Both the position numbers and the translations under genes were made by a program. A model generated the notes under the pieces. It was given only the letters and a program-made list of their open reading frames with translations, did no database searches and was not told the origin of the DNA. A stretch of DNA of 14,884 nt from an uncultured Planctomycetaceae bacterium (GTDB lineage: Bacteria; Planctomycetota; Planctomycetia; Pirellulales; Pirellulaceae): positions 1-14,884 of the forward strand of contig CALBSZ010000188.1 in assembly GCA_937967665.1 (NCBI GenBank). Reading direction: 5' to 3'. This document shows positions 1 through 10,500 of this stretch, one piece after another (positions within the stretch are counted from its first letter, which is position 1; every line of letters starts with the position of its first letter).

Positions 1-1002
1 GGACATGCCAATGCAGGCGACGTTCTTTTCCCACTGCGTCTCAAATCGCCCGGGCTGAAATGTCAACACGCGCGGCGCGGCGCCAGGATCCAAACCCGCG
101 GCGCGCATTTCGGCGACCGCCTGATCGTCGTCGATGTACTTGGAAGAATAGACGTATCCGCAACCAATCCGCATTTGGGTGGGAACTCGCCAGATCCAAC
201 CGTGAGGTAAGGCGGTCGCGGAGGTGCATACAGGTAGGGCGCCCTCTGCGTGCGCGACGAAGATCGGAATGGCTCGGTCGACCGTGAGGTAATCGCCGTA
301 GTCCGTCCAGCGCGGTTGAAAAGCAGGCTGGAACAGTCGCCGGGCGAAGCCCGTACAATCCAGAAAGAAGTCGCCCGCGAGTCGTTGATCGGATTCAAGA
401 ATCAACTCGGTGATGAAGCCGGTCTCCGAATCTTGTTCGAACGTACGAATCGAATCGTCCAGATGCCGGATGCTCGGACGCTCAGCCGCGACGTCGCGCA
501 GCCACGCGGTAAACTTCAAGGCATCGAATTGCAGTGAAGCCGTTGAAAGGTCGTCCGAGATTGTGCCGTCCGGCTTGCGGTAGTAATCCGTTAAGCCAGC
601 GCGCATCAGACGGCCATGGATCTGTTCCTCGCAAATCGACGCCCCCGACATCGTTGCTGTGGCATAAAACGCTTCGAGGTCTTCTGGATGGGAGGATTCG
701 AACAGAAAATACGGATTATCGATCGGTGACAGGAATTCGGTGTTGGGGCCATGCCAGTCGTGATACCAGATCCCCAACTTCAACATGGCATCCGAGCGCC
801 GAAAGAAGTCCTGCTGTGACAGCTGGTTGATCGGATTACTGATGAAATCCTGAACCACACCGGTCACGCTCTCGCCAACACCGATGGGCCCCAGGCGCGA
901 CGGTTCGACGACCGTGATCTGCTTCGCTGGAAAGCGGCTGGCCAGGTTAATGGCCGCCATCCAACCTGCCGTGCCACCACCTACGATTACGATGTGTTTC
1001 AA
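1..1002 (-). CDS. Flavin-dependent tryptophan-halogenase-like protein, C-terminus cut by window edge
   Basis: This is the first 334 residues of a flavin-dependent halogenase of the tryptophan halogenase family, enzymes that use FADH2, oxygen and halide to chlorinate or brominate an aromatic substrate in the cytoplasm. Residues 4-14 form the FAD-binding Rossmann motif (IVIVGGGTAGW). GVGES follows at 41-45, and the LKLGIWYHDW stretch (74-83) places Lys75 where the catalytic lysine of PrnA-type enzymes sits. LDCTGF (214-219) matches the family DCSGF motif. GWIWRVP (268-274) is the WxWxIP signature with Val for Ile. The last visible residues (WEKNVACIGMS) match the segment just before the family GFLEPLE motif, so roughly 170-200 residues are missing beyond the edge. 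No in-frame ATG exists between the upstream stop and the Rossmann motif. A TTG at 1002-1000 is preceded seven bases upstream by GAGG, so I chose it. The substrate cannot be inferred. The family call is strong; true halogenase activity is an inference. Confidence 0.9.
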   Translation of the reverse strand, partial: MKHIVIVGGGTAGWMAAINLASRFPAKQITVVEPSRLGPIGVGESVTGVVQDFISNPINQLSQQDFFRRSDAMLKLGIWYHDWHGPNTEFLSPIDNPYFLFESSHPEDLEAFYATATMSGASICEEQIHGRLMRAGLTDYYRKPDGTISDDLSTASLQFDALKFTAWLRDVAAERPSIRHLDDSIRTFEQDSETGFITELILESDQRLAGDFFLDCTGFARRLFQPAFQPRWTDYGDYLTVDRAIPIFVAHAEGALPVCTSATALPHGWIWRVPTQMRIGCGYVYSSKYIDDDQAVAEMRAAGLDPGAAPRVLTFQPGRFETQWEKNVACIGMS

Positions 1003-1009
1003 TGGAAAG

Positions 1010-1013
1010 CCTC
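1010..1013 (-). promoter_or_regulatory. Ribosome binding site supporting the TTG start of the halogenase-like gene
   Basis: GAGG on the minus strand lies seven bases before the TTG codon at 1002-1000. An in-frame TAG lies further upstream, and only GTG or TTG codons occur between it and the Rossmann motif. This site therefore decides the start. Confidence 0.6.
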
Positions 1014-1121
1014 GTCCAGGATGAGTCGGGTGCAATTTTAAGCAAAATGGGAGCACGGGACATATTGGCTATAACAGCATTTTCCCAGAATTGGCGGCGA
1101 ATCATAGCAGCAAGATAAGAT

Positions 1122-1156
1122 CCTGAATCATTTCAGGTTGCATGAACGAAACCTGA
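1122..1156. repeat. Clustered inverted repeats, half-site TCAGG(TT)
   Basis: CCTGA (1122-1126) pairs with TCAGG (1133-1137) across six bases. The overlapping TCAGGTT (1133-1139) pairs perfectly with AACCTGA (1150-1156) across ten bases. The two pairings share the middle arm, so as RNA they exclude each other; as DNA they form three half-sites in alternating orientation. The position between two divergent genes suits an operator, but no regulator can be named. Confidence 0.4.
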
Positions 1157-1320
1157 TGTATCGATGCGTTTGTCTTCCTTGCACCTGTCGCGGTTCCGTG
1201 TAGTATCGACAATACATGCCGTTTGGGGCACGTTCCACGCCTGTGCAGCGTTCACCTGGCATGCGGCAGCAATTCCTTCATCTCTGGCCATTCGTGCGTG
1301 CAACGCATCCCGCAAGGGAT

Positions 1321-1347
1321 TGCGCAAAAACAGTGCATTTTTTCGCA
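1321..1347. repeat. A/T-rich inverted repeat
   Basis: TGCGCAAAAA (1321-1330) and TTTTTTCGCA (1338-1347) match as an inverted repeat at nine of ten positions around a seven-base centre. The stem is mostly A-T pairs, so an RNA hairpin would be weak. It could be a protein-binding site or chance. Confidence 0.3.
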
Positions 1348-1461
1348 AATGCGGCATTGCCTTTGGTTACATTGGTTGCCGGCGACTAAACATTCGCCAT
1401 TTCTCATCAACCACATTTGTCTGTTTCGCTTCTTTTCTTTTCCTGCGTCGACCAATCGTAA

Positions 1462-1498
1462 ACGAGGTCAGCGGTCATCAAGAAGACCGTGACTACGT
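1462..1498 (+). promoter_or_regulatory. Strong hairpin in the presumed 5' leader of the giant gene
   Basis: GTCA (1467-1470) plus CGGTC (1472-1476) pair with GACCG (1485-1489) plus TGAC (1490-1493). This gives a nine-pair stem with one bulged G at 1471 and the loop ATCAAGAA. ACG (1462-1464) and CGT (1496-1498) extend it past a two-by-two internal loop. It ends 80 bases before the giant gene start. It may be an mRNA leader structure or a palindromic operator. It is not a classical terminator because no T-run follows. Confidence 0.45.
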
Positions 1499-1567
1499 CT
1501 ACTCGTGAGCAATCGCGACGGTCCACGTGCTGTTTCACAGCCAGCAAAACAAAACGCGCATCAACAC

Positions 1568-1571
1568 GGAG
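1568..1571 (+). promoter_or_regulatory. Ribosome binding site of the giant gene
   Basis: GGAG lies seven bases before the ATG at 1579-1581. It selects that ATG over the upstream in-frame ATG at 1489, which lacks a comparable site and would place a long non-conserved stretch before the basic N-terminus. Confidence 0.7.
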
Positions 1572-1578
1572 TCGATCC

Positions 1579-4500
1579 ATGTCAACCCACCGCCGCCGCA
1601 ATCGTCGAAACAAACAGCAGTCCCGTCAGCGTGCAACACTGCAGCTGGGTCTTGAAACTTTAGAAGATCGACGTTTGCTTGCGATCACCAGCGGACACGG
1701 TCCGGGTGGGATCATCGCTGAAGGCCCTTCTTCGGACATGCTGCTTTGGATCGATGCCAATTCGCTGGTCGGACCAGAGCGGCCGGGGCAACGATATCAC
1801 GCAGCGTTCCAACACGGTCACCTTTGATGACGGTGCTCAGAATTTGCAAGACGCTGTCCATTTCGCCAACCCCGGATACCTGCAATTTCCCCGACTGCAG
1901 GCAAACAGCACGGATGCTGAATACGTTTTCGTGCTGCGTACACCGCTGGGCAACAACAGTCAGAACAGCGGCGGCTTCCTGCGCGCTGGCACGCACAGCA
2001 ATCAACATTACTCTTGGGGAAATAACTTAGCGTACGAGAACTACGGGACGAATGTGCGGCAGAACAATATCCCGATCAACAACTTTGTCGACCCAAACGA
2101 TTTTCATATCGTCAACACCTCCGGCGTGAGCGCGGGCCCCTGGTCAATGACAGTCAATGGTGATGTGGCTTCCAGCAAGAATTCCAACGGTGGTTCCACG
2201 TTTCACAACGATTGGCGGATCGGTCGCAGTACGGGAGGCGAATGGGAGGGTGATGTTGGGGAAGTAATCTTTCTGAACCGAGTACTGAATGCCGCGGAAA
2301 AACTAGTGGTCACCAACTACCTGCATACCAAATACGACGTGGCGGACGCTTTGGGAGCCGATATCGCCGATCGGTTTGCGGGCGATACCGCGGGTAACGG
2401 CGAACACGATTTCGACTTATTCGGCGTCGCCCGCGAGAATGGTGCCAGCGTGATCGACGCAGGTGCGGCTGGCTTCGGAATTGAGGTTGCTTCGCTTGCT
2501 GCCGACGGCGATGCGCTTTTGGCAGCGCATGATGGTGGAACAGGCACCACAAACGCCGGTGTTCCGGCTGGCGTCGAAAAGCGTTGGGGGCGGACGTGGT
2601 ACGTGGACGCGTCGGGCGGCGCCGGTGCCGCGACGGCAACATTCAATTTCAGCGATGCGGACCTGACGTTAACGAACGAAAGCTCCTTCTTCCTGCTGAC
2701 CAGTTCAAACGGCACTTCGTGGACTGACACAGGCGTTGCGGCGTCGGTCAACGGCGACACGATTACGTTCAGCAGTGCCACACTTTCCGATGGCTGGTAC
2801 ACCTTGGGCACCTCGTCGGCCGTGCCCGTTGTGACCACAACATCGGCGACGCTGGACTACGGAATCGGTTCCGGCGCTCAGGCGATCGATCCGAATTTAA
2901 CGCTCAGCGACTCCGATAGCTCTAGCCTGGCCAGCGCCACGATCCAAATCACGGCCAACTACGATTCCGCCGAGGACGTATTGGCTGCGGGCGCGTTGCC
3001 GGCAGGCATTACCGCCGGTGCGTTTGATACCGGCACGGGCAGCTTGCCGCTCAGCGGTACGGCAAGCGTTGCTGATTACCAAACAGCCTTGCGCGGTGTG
3101 ACTTTCCAAAACGATACCGGTTCGAGTTTGCTTGAACGCGAAATTACGTTTACCGCGGTGGATCCTGACACCAATTCCGGATCGGGCACACGGAACATTT
3201 CGCTGCTTGCCTCCGTGAGTACGGACGACGTCGTTTGGAATGGCAGCGTCGACGACAATTGGACGACCGGTGCCAACTGGGACATCGGCCGCGCGCCGGA
3301 CTCCAACGACATCGCGATTTTCCGTGACAACGGCGCGGGTCCGGTAGATCTTGCCGGCGACACGTTCACCGTCGAGGCAGTCGAGTTTGACGGCGCAGGC
3401 AGCTTCACGCTCGACAACGGAACGCTGTTCACGAACATGATCGACCAGCAGGCCACGGCCAGCGGCAGCAACGTCATGGATGCCGAAATCAACGCCACTG
3501 CTCTGGTCGCGACGATCGATGCCGGCTCACTCGAGTTCGCGAACACGGTTAATTCCATTGCCTCTGGGACGATTACTGTCGGCGCCAGTGGCGAACTTCG
3601 AACGGTGAATGACGGCACGCCACTGGGCAACGCCGAAGTGGTTCTCAATAGCGGCACGTTGACGTTCATTGCGGAGCCTCCTACCAGCCCCGGTGGTGTC
3701 TCAACCGACTTGGAACTATGGCTGGACGCTAGTGATATCGACGGCGACGGCATCTCGGGTAACAACCCGGCCGACGGAGATACGGTCACTTCATGGGCCG
3801 ACAAGTCGGGCAACAACCGCAATATGGTGAGCTGGACCGGTACGCCGACCTATGAGACCAATGAGGTTGGCGGTTTACCTGCCGTTAGATTTGACGCCAA
3901 CAACGAGAATCTGCAGATGGCTGATCCGTCCAATGAGTTTTTCGCTCATGACACCTTCTTGGTCTTTCGTTCAGGGAACGGCGCGCTGTTCGGTCCGAGT
4001 TGGGGTGCGCCTATCGGTGTGAAGGACGGACCTGATGAGGACCGGATGTGGATGTTCCAGGGCAACGAAGACAGGTTCTGGGGCAACGAAACGCCGGCGG
4101 CCGTTCGTTGGAACGGTATTGATATCCCGTCGGCGAATAATTTCGACATGTCCGGGCCGACCGGCAACGCGTCGATGGGCGAGTACATGGTTCTCAAAGT
4201 AACGGCAAACGTGGGACCCGCGCAGCCAAATAACACCGGCAACGGAGATCACGTCAGAGAGTACATTGTCGGCACGCGAACGGATGCTTGGGCCAACGCA
4301 CGATTCGATACGGCCGAAGTCATCGCCTACGATCGCGTCTTATCGCCGGCGGAAGGCCTGGCGGTAGAAGCCTATCTGCGCGCGAAGTACGGAATAGACG
4401 CTACACCCACGCCTCTTCCCAACAATATCTCTGTCACTGGTGTTTCGGCGATCCAGGCGAACACAGCCGCCGGGACCGTCGGCCTCGGGACGCTGACCAT

Positions 4501-7500
4501 CGCCGCCGGTGCCACGCTCAACGTAGGCGGCAACTTTGCTTTTGATGGTACTACGGTGGCAGGCGCTACTATGGTGAATCTGATCGGCGGTGGTAGCGTG
4601 GACCCCGGCGGTATTTCGGAATCGGCGGCGGGCGCAACCATCCAGTATTCGGGCAGCGGCAACGTAACATTAGACGATGCCGGCAGCTACACAGGCACAA
4701 CCACTGTCAAAACCGGTGTGCAAGTGAATGCTTCCGACGGTGCTGCCTTCGGTACCGATGCCGCCGGCACGACCGTGGAAGACGGTGGTTCGATCAACTT
4801 CACAGGCGGAACCTACACGGAAACGTTCAATATCACCGGCAACGGTTTGGGAACCGGAGACGGTCAGGCCGAAGGGGCGATGAAGAAGAGCGCCGGCAGC
4901 AACGTCATCTTTCAGGGTCTGATTACGGTCGCCGCCGACTCGAGGATCTATTCCGCCGGCAACGAGCTGTTCATCGACGGTGGCCTTAACGTCAACGGCA
5001 ACACGCTGACGCTCGATGCTCAGAATCGCATCAATATCCGCTCCACCAGCGTCAGCGGCGGCGGACTGGTCCGCGTGGAAGGCAACGATCTCGTGGATAT
5101 CGAAGTCTCCAATACGAATTACAGTGGCGACTTCGAACTCTTCAACGATGGACAGATCGACCTTCACGCCGACAACGCGCTTGGCGATCACAACGGCACG
5201 ACCACGGTGCTTGGAAGTAACACCAACATCGGACTGCGCAACGGTCGTACGCATCGCTCGAATTTCGTGATCGAGGGGGGCAAGAATAACTGGGGCGCTT
5301 TCATCAACTGGAACGGCAGCAGTACCATCGACGGTAACGTGACGCTGGCCGCCGATGCGAGGATTTGGAATAACGACGGCGGGAGTTCCGTTACGATTAC
5401 GGGCAATGTGACCGGCAACCACACGCTGGAAAAAGTCGGCTCGGGAAAACTGATCCTCGGTGGAACAGCGAACAATTACGACCTCTTGGACTGGGTGGAC
5501 GGCGACCTGCAGGTCAAGCACACCAGCGGGCTGGGGACGAACACCGCAGTCGTCCTCGAACCCGGCCGCACGCTCGAATTCAATCCGGACTCCGACATCA
5601 CGGCGATTACGGGCAACCAGAGTTTGACGCTGTTTGGCGGAACGTTGGCATCGCTGGCCAACCAGGTAACGATTACTGCCAACATTGACGTCGGCTTGTT
5701 CAACGACATGAATTTCGCCGGGGACGGCGATCTGGTCCTCTCGCAACCGCTGGGCAACGGAGAGACCCTGGCCGGGGCCGGTACCGTGGCTGCCGGTAAC
5801 CTGCAGGTCTGGTACGACGCCAGCGACATCGACGGCGACGGCAATTCCGGCAACAACCCGGCGGATGGCGACACGGTCACGGACTGGGCCGACAAGTCGG
5901 GTAATAACCGCCATCTGGTGACGTGGACCAAGACACCCACTTTTGAAGCAAACGAAATCAATAGCCTGCCGGCAGTCCGATTCGACGAGAATGACGAAAA
6001 CCTGCAGATGGCGGATCCCAGTAACGAGTACTTCGCTCACGACACTTTCCTCGTCTTTCGCGCGGGGCAGGATGGTGGCGTCCAGCGCACGACGTTTGGT
6101 CCCAGCTGGGGAGCGCCTATCGGCGTCAAAAGCGGCCCTGATGCCGATCGAATGTGGATGATGCACCCTAACGAGGACCGATTCTGGAACAACGAAACGC
6201 CCGCGGCCGTTCGCCGAAACGGTATCGATATCCCGTCGGCCAATAACTTCGACATGTCCACGACTACGGGCGGCGCCTCGATGGGTGAGTACATGATTCT
6301 GAATGTCACGGCGAACATCGGCCCCGGAACTGCCACAACAAACAACAATAACGGCAACGGAAGTCACGATCGGGAATACATTGTCGGCACTCGCACCGAT
6401 GCTTGGGGCAACAGCCGTTGGGATACTGCGGAAATTATCGTGTATGACACGGCGTTGAATCCCGTTGACATGCAGAAGGTCGAAGCTTATCTCGCCGCCA
6501 AGTACGGTATCGCTTACCCGACTATTGAGAACAACCTCAACAAATCTGGCAGCGGCAGGCTGACTCTGGGCGGTGACAACACGTTCAACGGAACGGTCAC
6601 GGTCCACGGCGGCACGGTCGTGGCCGCTCACGACAACGCCTTTGGACTAAAGGACGGCGGCGATATTGTCATCACCAGGTCAACCGCGGGCGTTGGGTTT
6701 TCGAGTGGTGTTGACATCTCGGGCGAGGACATTGCGGGCGCGGGGATCATTGTCAACGTAGACGGTACGAACTCGTACAACGGGGATATCGAGGGACTCG
6801 GCATGACCGTGAATTCGATCGCCGGAGAACTGACGCTGAATGGTACGGTCGACTTAGATGTTTCGGACGTCGTCTTTGATGGGGCGGGCAACGTGATCGT
6901 CAACAGCGTTGTTTCGGGCAACCTGGCTGGCGGTGCGAGCGTTCCCGATTTGGGCGGCGTGACCAATAGCCTTGAAGTCTGGTACGACGCCAGCGACATC
7001 GATGGCGACGGCAATGCGGGCAACAACCCGGCGGACGGCGACACGGTGACCGCGTGGGCGGACAAATCCCTGAACGGCCGACACCTGACGACCGGTACTG
7101 GCTCGCCCACGTACGAGACGAACGAAATAGGCGGACTGCCGGCAGTCCGATTCAACGCCAACAACGAAAATCTCTACATGGCCGACTCTTCTAACAAGTA
7201 CTTCGCAAACGACGTCTTCCTCGTGTTTCGCGCCGGGCAGGATGGCAATGGCGCCACCAGAACGACGTTCGGGCCAAGTTGGGGCGCTCCGATCGGCGCC
7301 CCGAATGGCAACAACGCGGATCGCACGTGGATGCTGGAGGGCAACACCGGCAGATTCTGGAATAGTGAACCGCCCTCCGCGGTGAACAGGAACGGGATGG
7401 ATATCCCATCTGACAACAACTTCGATATCTTAGCAGCCACAGAAAATACATCCCTCGGCCAGTACATGGTGCTGAATGTCACGGCTGGGCCCAACAACGG

Positions 7501-10500
7501 AACGCAAATCCGCGAATACGTGGTCGGCACGCGGATGGATCAGTGGGCCAACAGCCGTTTCGACACGGCTGAAATCATCGCGTTCAGTAGTACGCTGAGC
7601 AGCAGTGACCGCGCCAAAGTTCAGGCTTACCTGGCTCAGAAGTACTCCATCGACGGTGACTACGCGGTGACCTTTTCCAATGACTTAACCAAAACAGGTA
7701 CGGGAACGGTCACCCTAACGGCCAACAACACGTTTACCGGCGACGTCACCATCACGGCAGGCACTTTGGTTGCCGCAAGTGATACCGCGTTGGGTACGAT
7801 AGACGCGGGAACAACGGTTACCAGCGGCGCAACCCTGGCGCTCGACAATACCAACCTGGGTTACGACGGAGGTACCGACGCCGGTGTTGTCGATATCGCA
7901 GCAGGCGAGTCTCTTACCATCGCCGGAAATGGCTATGATGACGGCGGCGGCGCGATGGGTGCCATTAGCAACATTGCCGGCAGCAATGTCATTTACGCCG
8001 ACATTGTGGCTGCCGCGTCGGCACTACCTGCGTTTGATACGACTGGTTTACAGGCCTGGTACGATGCGTCGACCCTGTCACTCAACGATGGCGACCCGGT
8101 CGCTGCCTGGGCCGATCAATCGGGCAATAATCGTAATCTGGTCTCGTGGACCGGCACGCCCACCTTCGAAACAAACGAAGTCGGCGGGCTGCCGGCGGTC
8201 CGGTTCGACCAAAACGACGAGAATCTGCAGATGGCAGACCCCAGCAACGAGTACTTTGCCCAGAACGTCTTCCTGGTGTTTCGTGCCGGACAGGACAACG
8301 GTGTCCAGCGGAACTCCTTTGGTCCCAGTTGGGGCGCTCCGATTGGTGTAAAAAACGGCAACGATGCCGATCGCATGTGGATGTTTCAAGGTGGTGAAGA
8401 TCGCTTTTGGAGTAGCGAGTTGCCATCGGCGGTCAGACGAAATGGCGTCGACGTGTCCTCCGCGAACAATTTCGACCTGGGAGCGATCGATGCCAGCCAA
8501 TACATGATGCTCCAGGTTACGGCAGGCGCGAATAACGGAACGCAAACGAGAGAGTATATTGTCGGTACACGCACCGATCAGTGGGCCAACGCCCGTTTCG
8601 ACACGGCAGAGATCCTTGTTTACGACCGCGCGCTGACACCCGCGGAAGTCGCTGGCATCGAGTTTTATTTGAATGTCAAATACTTTGGAGCGCAGAATCC
8701 GGTCCCCGCTAGCGGGACAATTGCCTCCCACGGCGTCTCCGATACGCTCACGATCGCAGGCGATGCCTCCTTTGCCGGCCTGACGATCGATGGCGACGGG
8801 AACACCACGGTGAACGGCGCGCTGAGCGGCGTGGGGGCGGCTCTGACCAAGACTGGCGACGGAACGTTAACACTGACGGCAGCCAACACATACAGCGGCG
8901 GCACGGCCGTCGCCAGCGGAACGTTGGTGGCGGCAAACACCTCGGATTCGGCGACCGGCCCCGGTGCAGTCACTGTACTGACAGCTGACAACGACTACGT
9001 CGATCCGCCGACCTTAACCGGCGGAGGAACGATCCGCGGTCCGGTCAGTGGTCAGCGATACACGTTGATCAATCCTAACGATGGTGCGGCGTTTGGTGAT
9101 GGTTCGGCGGCAGGCTTCGGCTCGGCGGGCAAACTCGTCGTCAATGCGGGCGATACGGTAACGCTGAACGACTCGAACGCGGTCCCCCTCGGTGAATTCA
9201 ACATCGTCAACGGCATCCTTAACTTGTCCGGCGGCGCGACCAGTATTTCGGTGGTCGGCGGCGGCAACGTGTCGGGCACGGGCGACATCAACGCAGATTT
9301 GTTTGCAGGGTCCATTTATCAGATCGGGCACCAATGGAATCGGGCTACTGACTGGAACGACAACGGTGGCGGTGAAACCGATTCGCAAACGGACTCGCTG
9401 GATAGCAGCGTCTGGTCTTATCACAGCGTGGATAGCGCGCCCGGTAATTGGTACGAGGGCGCGCGGACCGATCTGTCGTATGATGGCGCTGTTCTTCAGT
9501 GGGGCGCTGGGCCTTCGTCGCAACGGATCACTAAAACTACACTCTCGCAAAACAGCGCCCCCGCGTTGTTTGGCGAAGCTCCCCTTGCTCTCTGGACCAA
9601 TCCCACGGGCCAAACGATCACCGTCGATATCAGGGGAACTTTGGACTTCACTTGGACAGGTGAAACCGTAGGCGGGAACTCAAGCTCGCAAACCACGGGA
9701 CATTTGCTGGGCTACGGGGCCGCCAGCCTGCTCGGTGGCGACCTGGCCGATCCTGACAACAACGGCGCGGCCGCTGCTGACACGAACTATGATGTCGTGC
9801 AATTCTTTGCCAACGATGAACCGGGCTTTGGCGGCGGCGAGTTCTCTTACAATGTATTCGACAATCAGGTTGGCGGGGGCAATGCGAAGTGGTGCTGCAG
9901 TAGCGCCAATGATCCAGGCACATCGCTACATGTCGGATATCAACTGGCGACTCCCAAGGTTCTGACCCACTTTACCATTACTTCCGATAACGATTCGGGG
10001 ACCGGTCGCGATCCGGCTATCTGGCAGATTCAGGGCTCGAACGATGGTACCAACTGGGACACGATCTTTGATTACGGCACGGGAAGTTCACCATTTACAG
10101 CAGGCGGTGGTTCCGTTGAAAACAAGGTCCTGCTCTACACCAGTTCCAGCGCACCCGCCGGAATTCAGGCACAGGATTCCAACGGTCCCGACTTTGAATC
10201 CAATTTGGGCTATACCTACTTCCGGTACAACGTTGATGGAGCGGGCGGCGACGGTACAGGCGCTCATGCGTTGGGCGAACTGGAGTTCTTCGGCATGGAT
10301 CCTGTCGCGCTTGGTCCCAACGCACGCGATATCGATTATTTCCTTGCGTTCTACGATGCCTCAGCAGGCACGTGGTCCGATTTGACGAGCGGGGCTGCCA
10401 GCCATCCTGGTGGCTCGAATCCGCAGAATGCCAGCATCAACGTTTCAGAACTAGGGGTCACACTCGATGCAGGAGACCAGATTGCCGTCTCTCACCGAGG

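Larger units (their letters stand above)
1003..1578. other. Divergent intergenic region, no convincing gene
   Basis: These 576 bases separate the minus-strand halogenase-like gene from the plus-strand giant gene. Short open frames exist (for example 1164-1508), but none has a recognisable product or a good ribosome binding site. The region holds three inverted-repeat structures, listed separately, and a pyrimidine-rich stretch around 1416-1449. It should contain both promoters and the 5' untranslated leader of the giant gene, but I could not pick out a -35/-10 pair with confidence on either strand. Confidence 0.6.
5426..8938 (+). repeat. Autotransporter-type beta-solenoid strands
   Basis: Four units match the autotransporter-associated beta-strand repeat pattern LxKxGxGxLxLxxxNxxxGxxxVxxGTLVAA: LEKVGSGKLILGG (5426 on), LNKSGSGRLTLGGDNTFNG (about 6536), LTKTGTGTVTLTANNTFTG (about 7684) and LTKTGDGTLTLTAANTYSGG (about 8841). 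The last three each follow a LamG-like copy. They imply a right-handed beta-helical stalk. Confidence 0.7.

Noticed and set aside
250..830. Plus-strand open frames across the halogenase-like gene
   Set aside because: They are shadows of the minus-strand frame, which shows all the family motifs.
1164..1508. Open frame of 114 codons in the intergenic region
   Set aside because: There is no ribosome binding site or recognisable domain, its composition is odd (Cys, Phe and Arg rich), and it overlaps the leader hairpin and other equally long frames.
1679..1765. TTG at 1679 as the true start of the giant gene
   Set aside because: Its first 29 residues (MRSPADTVRV...) have no homology to the module, while frame 1 over the same bases gives the secretion motif and the LamG opening.
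1759..1768. Programmed +1 ribosomal frameshift
   Set aside because: A simple shift would not account for the missing residues between DANSL and WSDQSG, and no slippery sequence with a stop codon is present. A deletion or sequence error explains both.
4670..6631. Open frame of 653 codons on the minus strand, opposite the giant gene
   Set aside because: It is antisense to the well-supported coding frame, its product is rich in Arg/Val/Asp with no recognisable domain, and long antisense frames are expected opposite GC-rich Asp/Asn/Gly/Thr-rich repeats.
3701..8695. Mobile element or CRISPR as source of the long repeats
   Set aside because: The repeats are in-frame protein modules with codon-level divergence, without terminal inverted repeats, transposase or regular short spacers.
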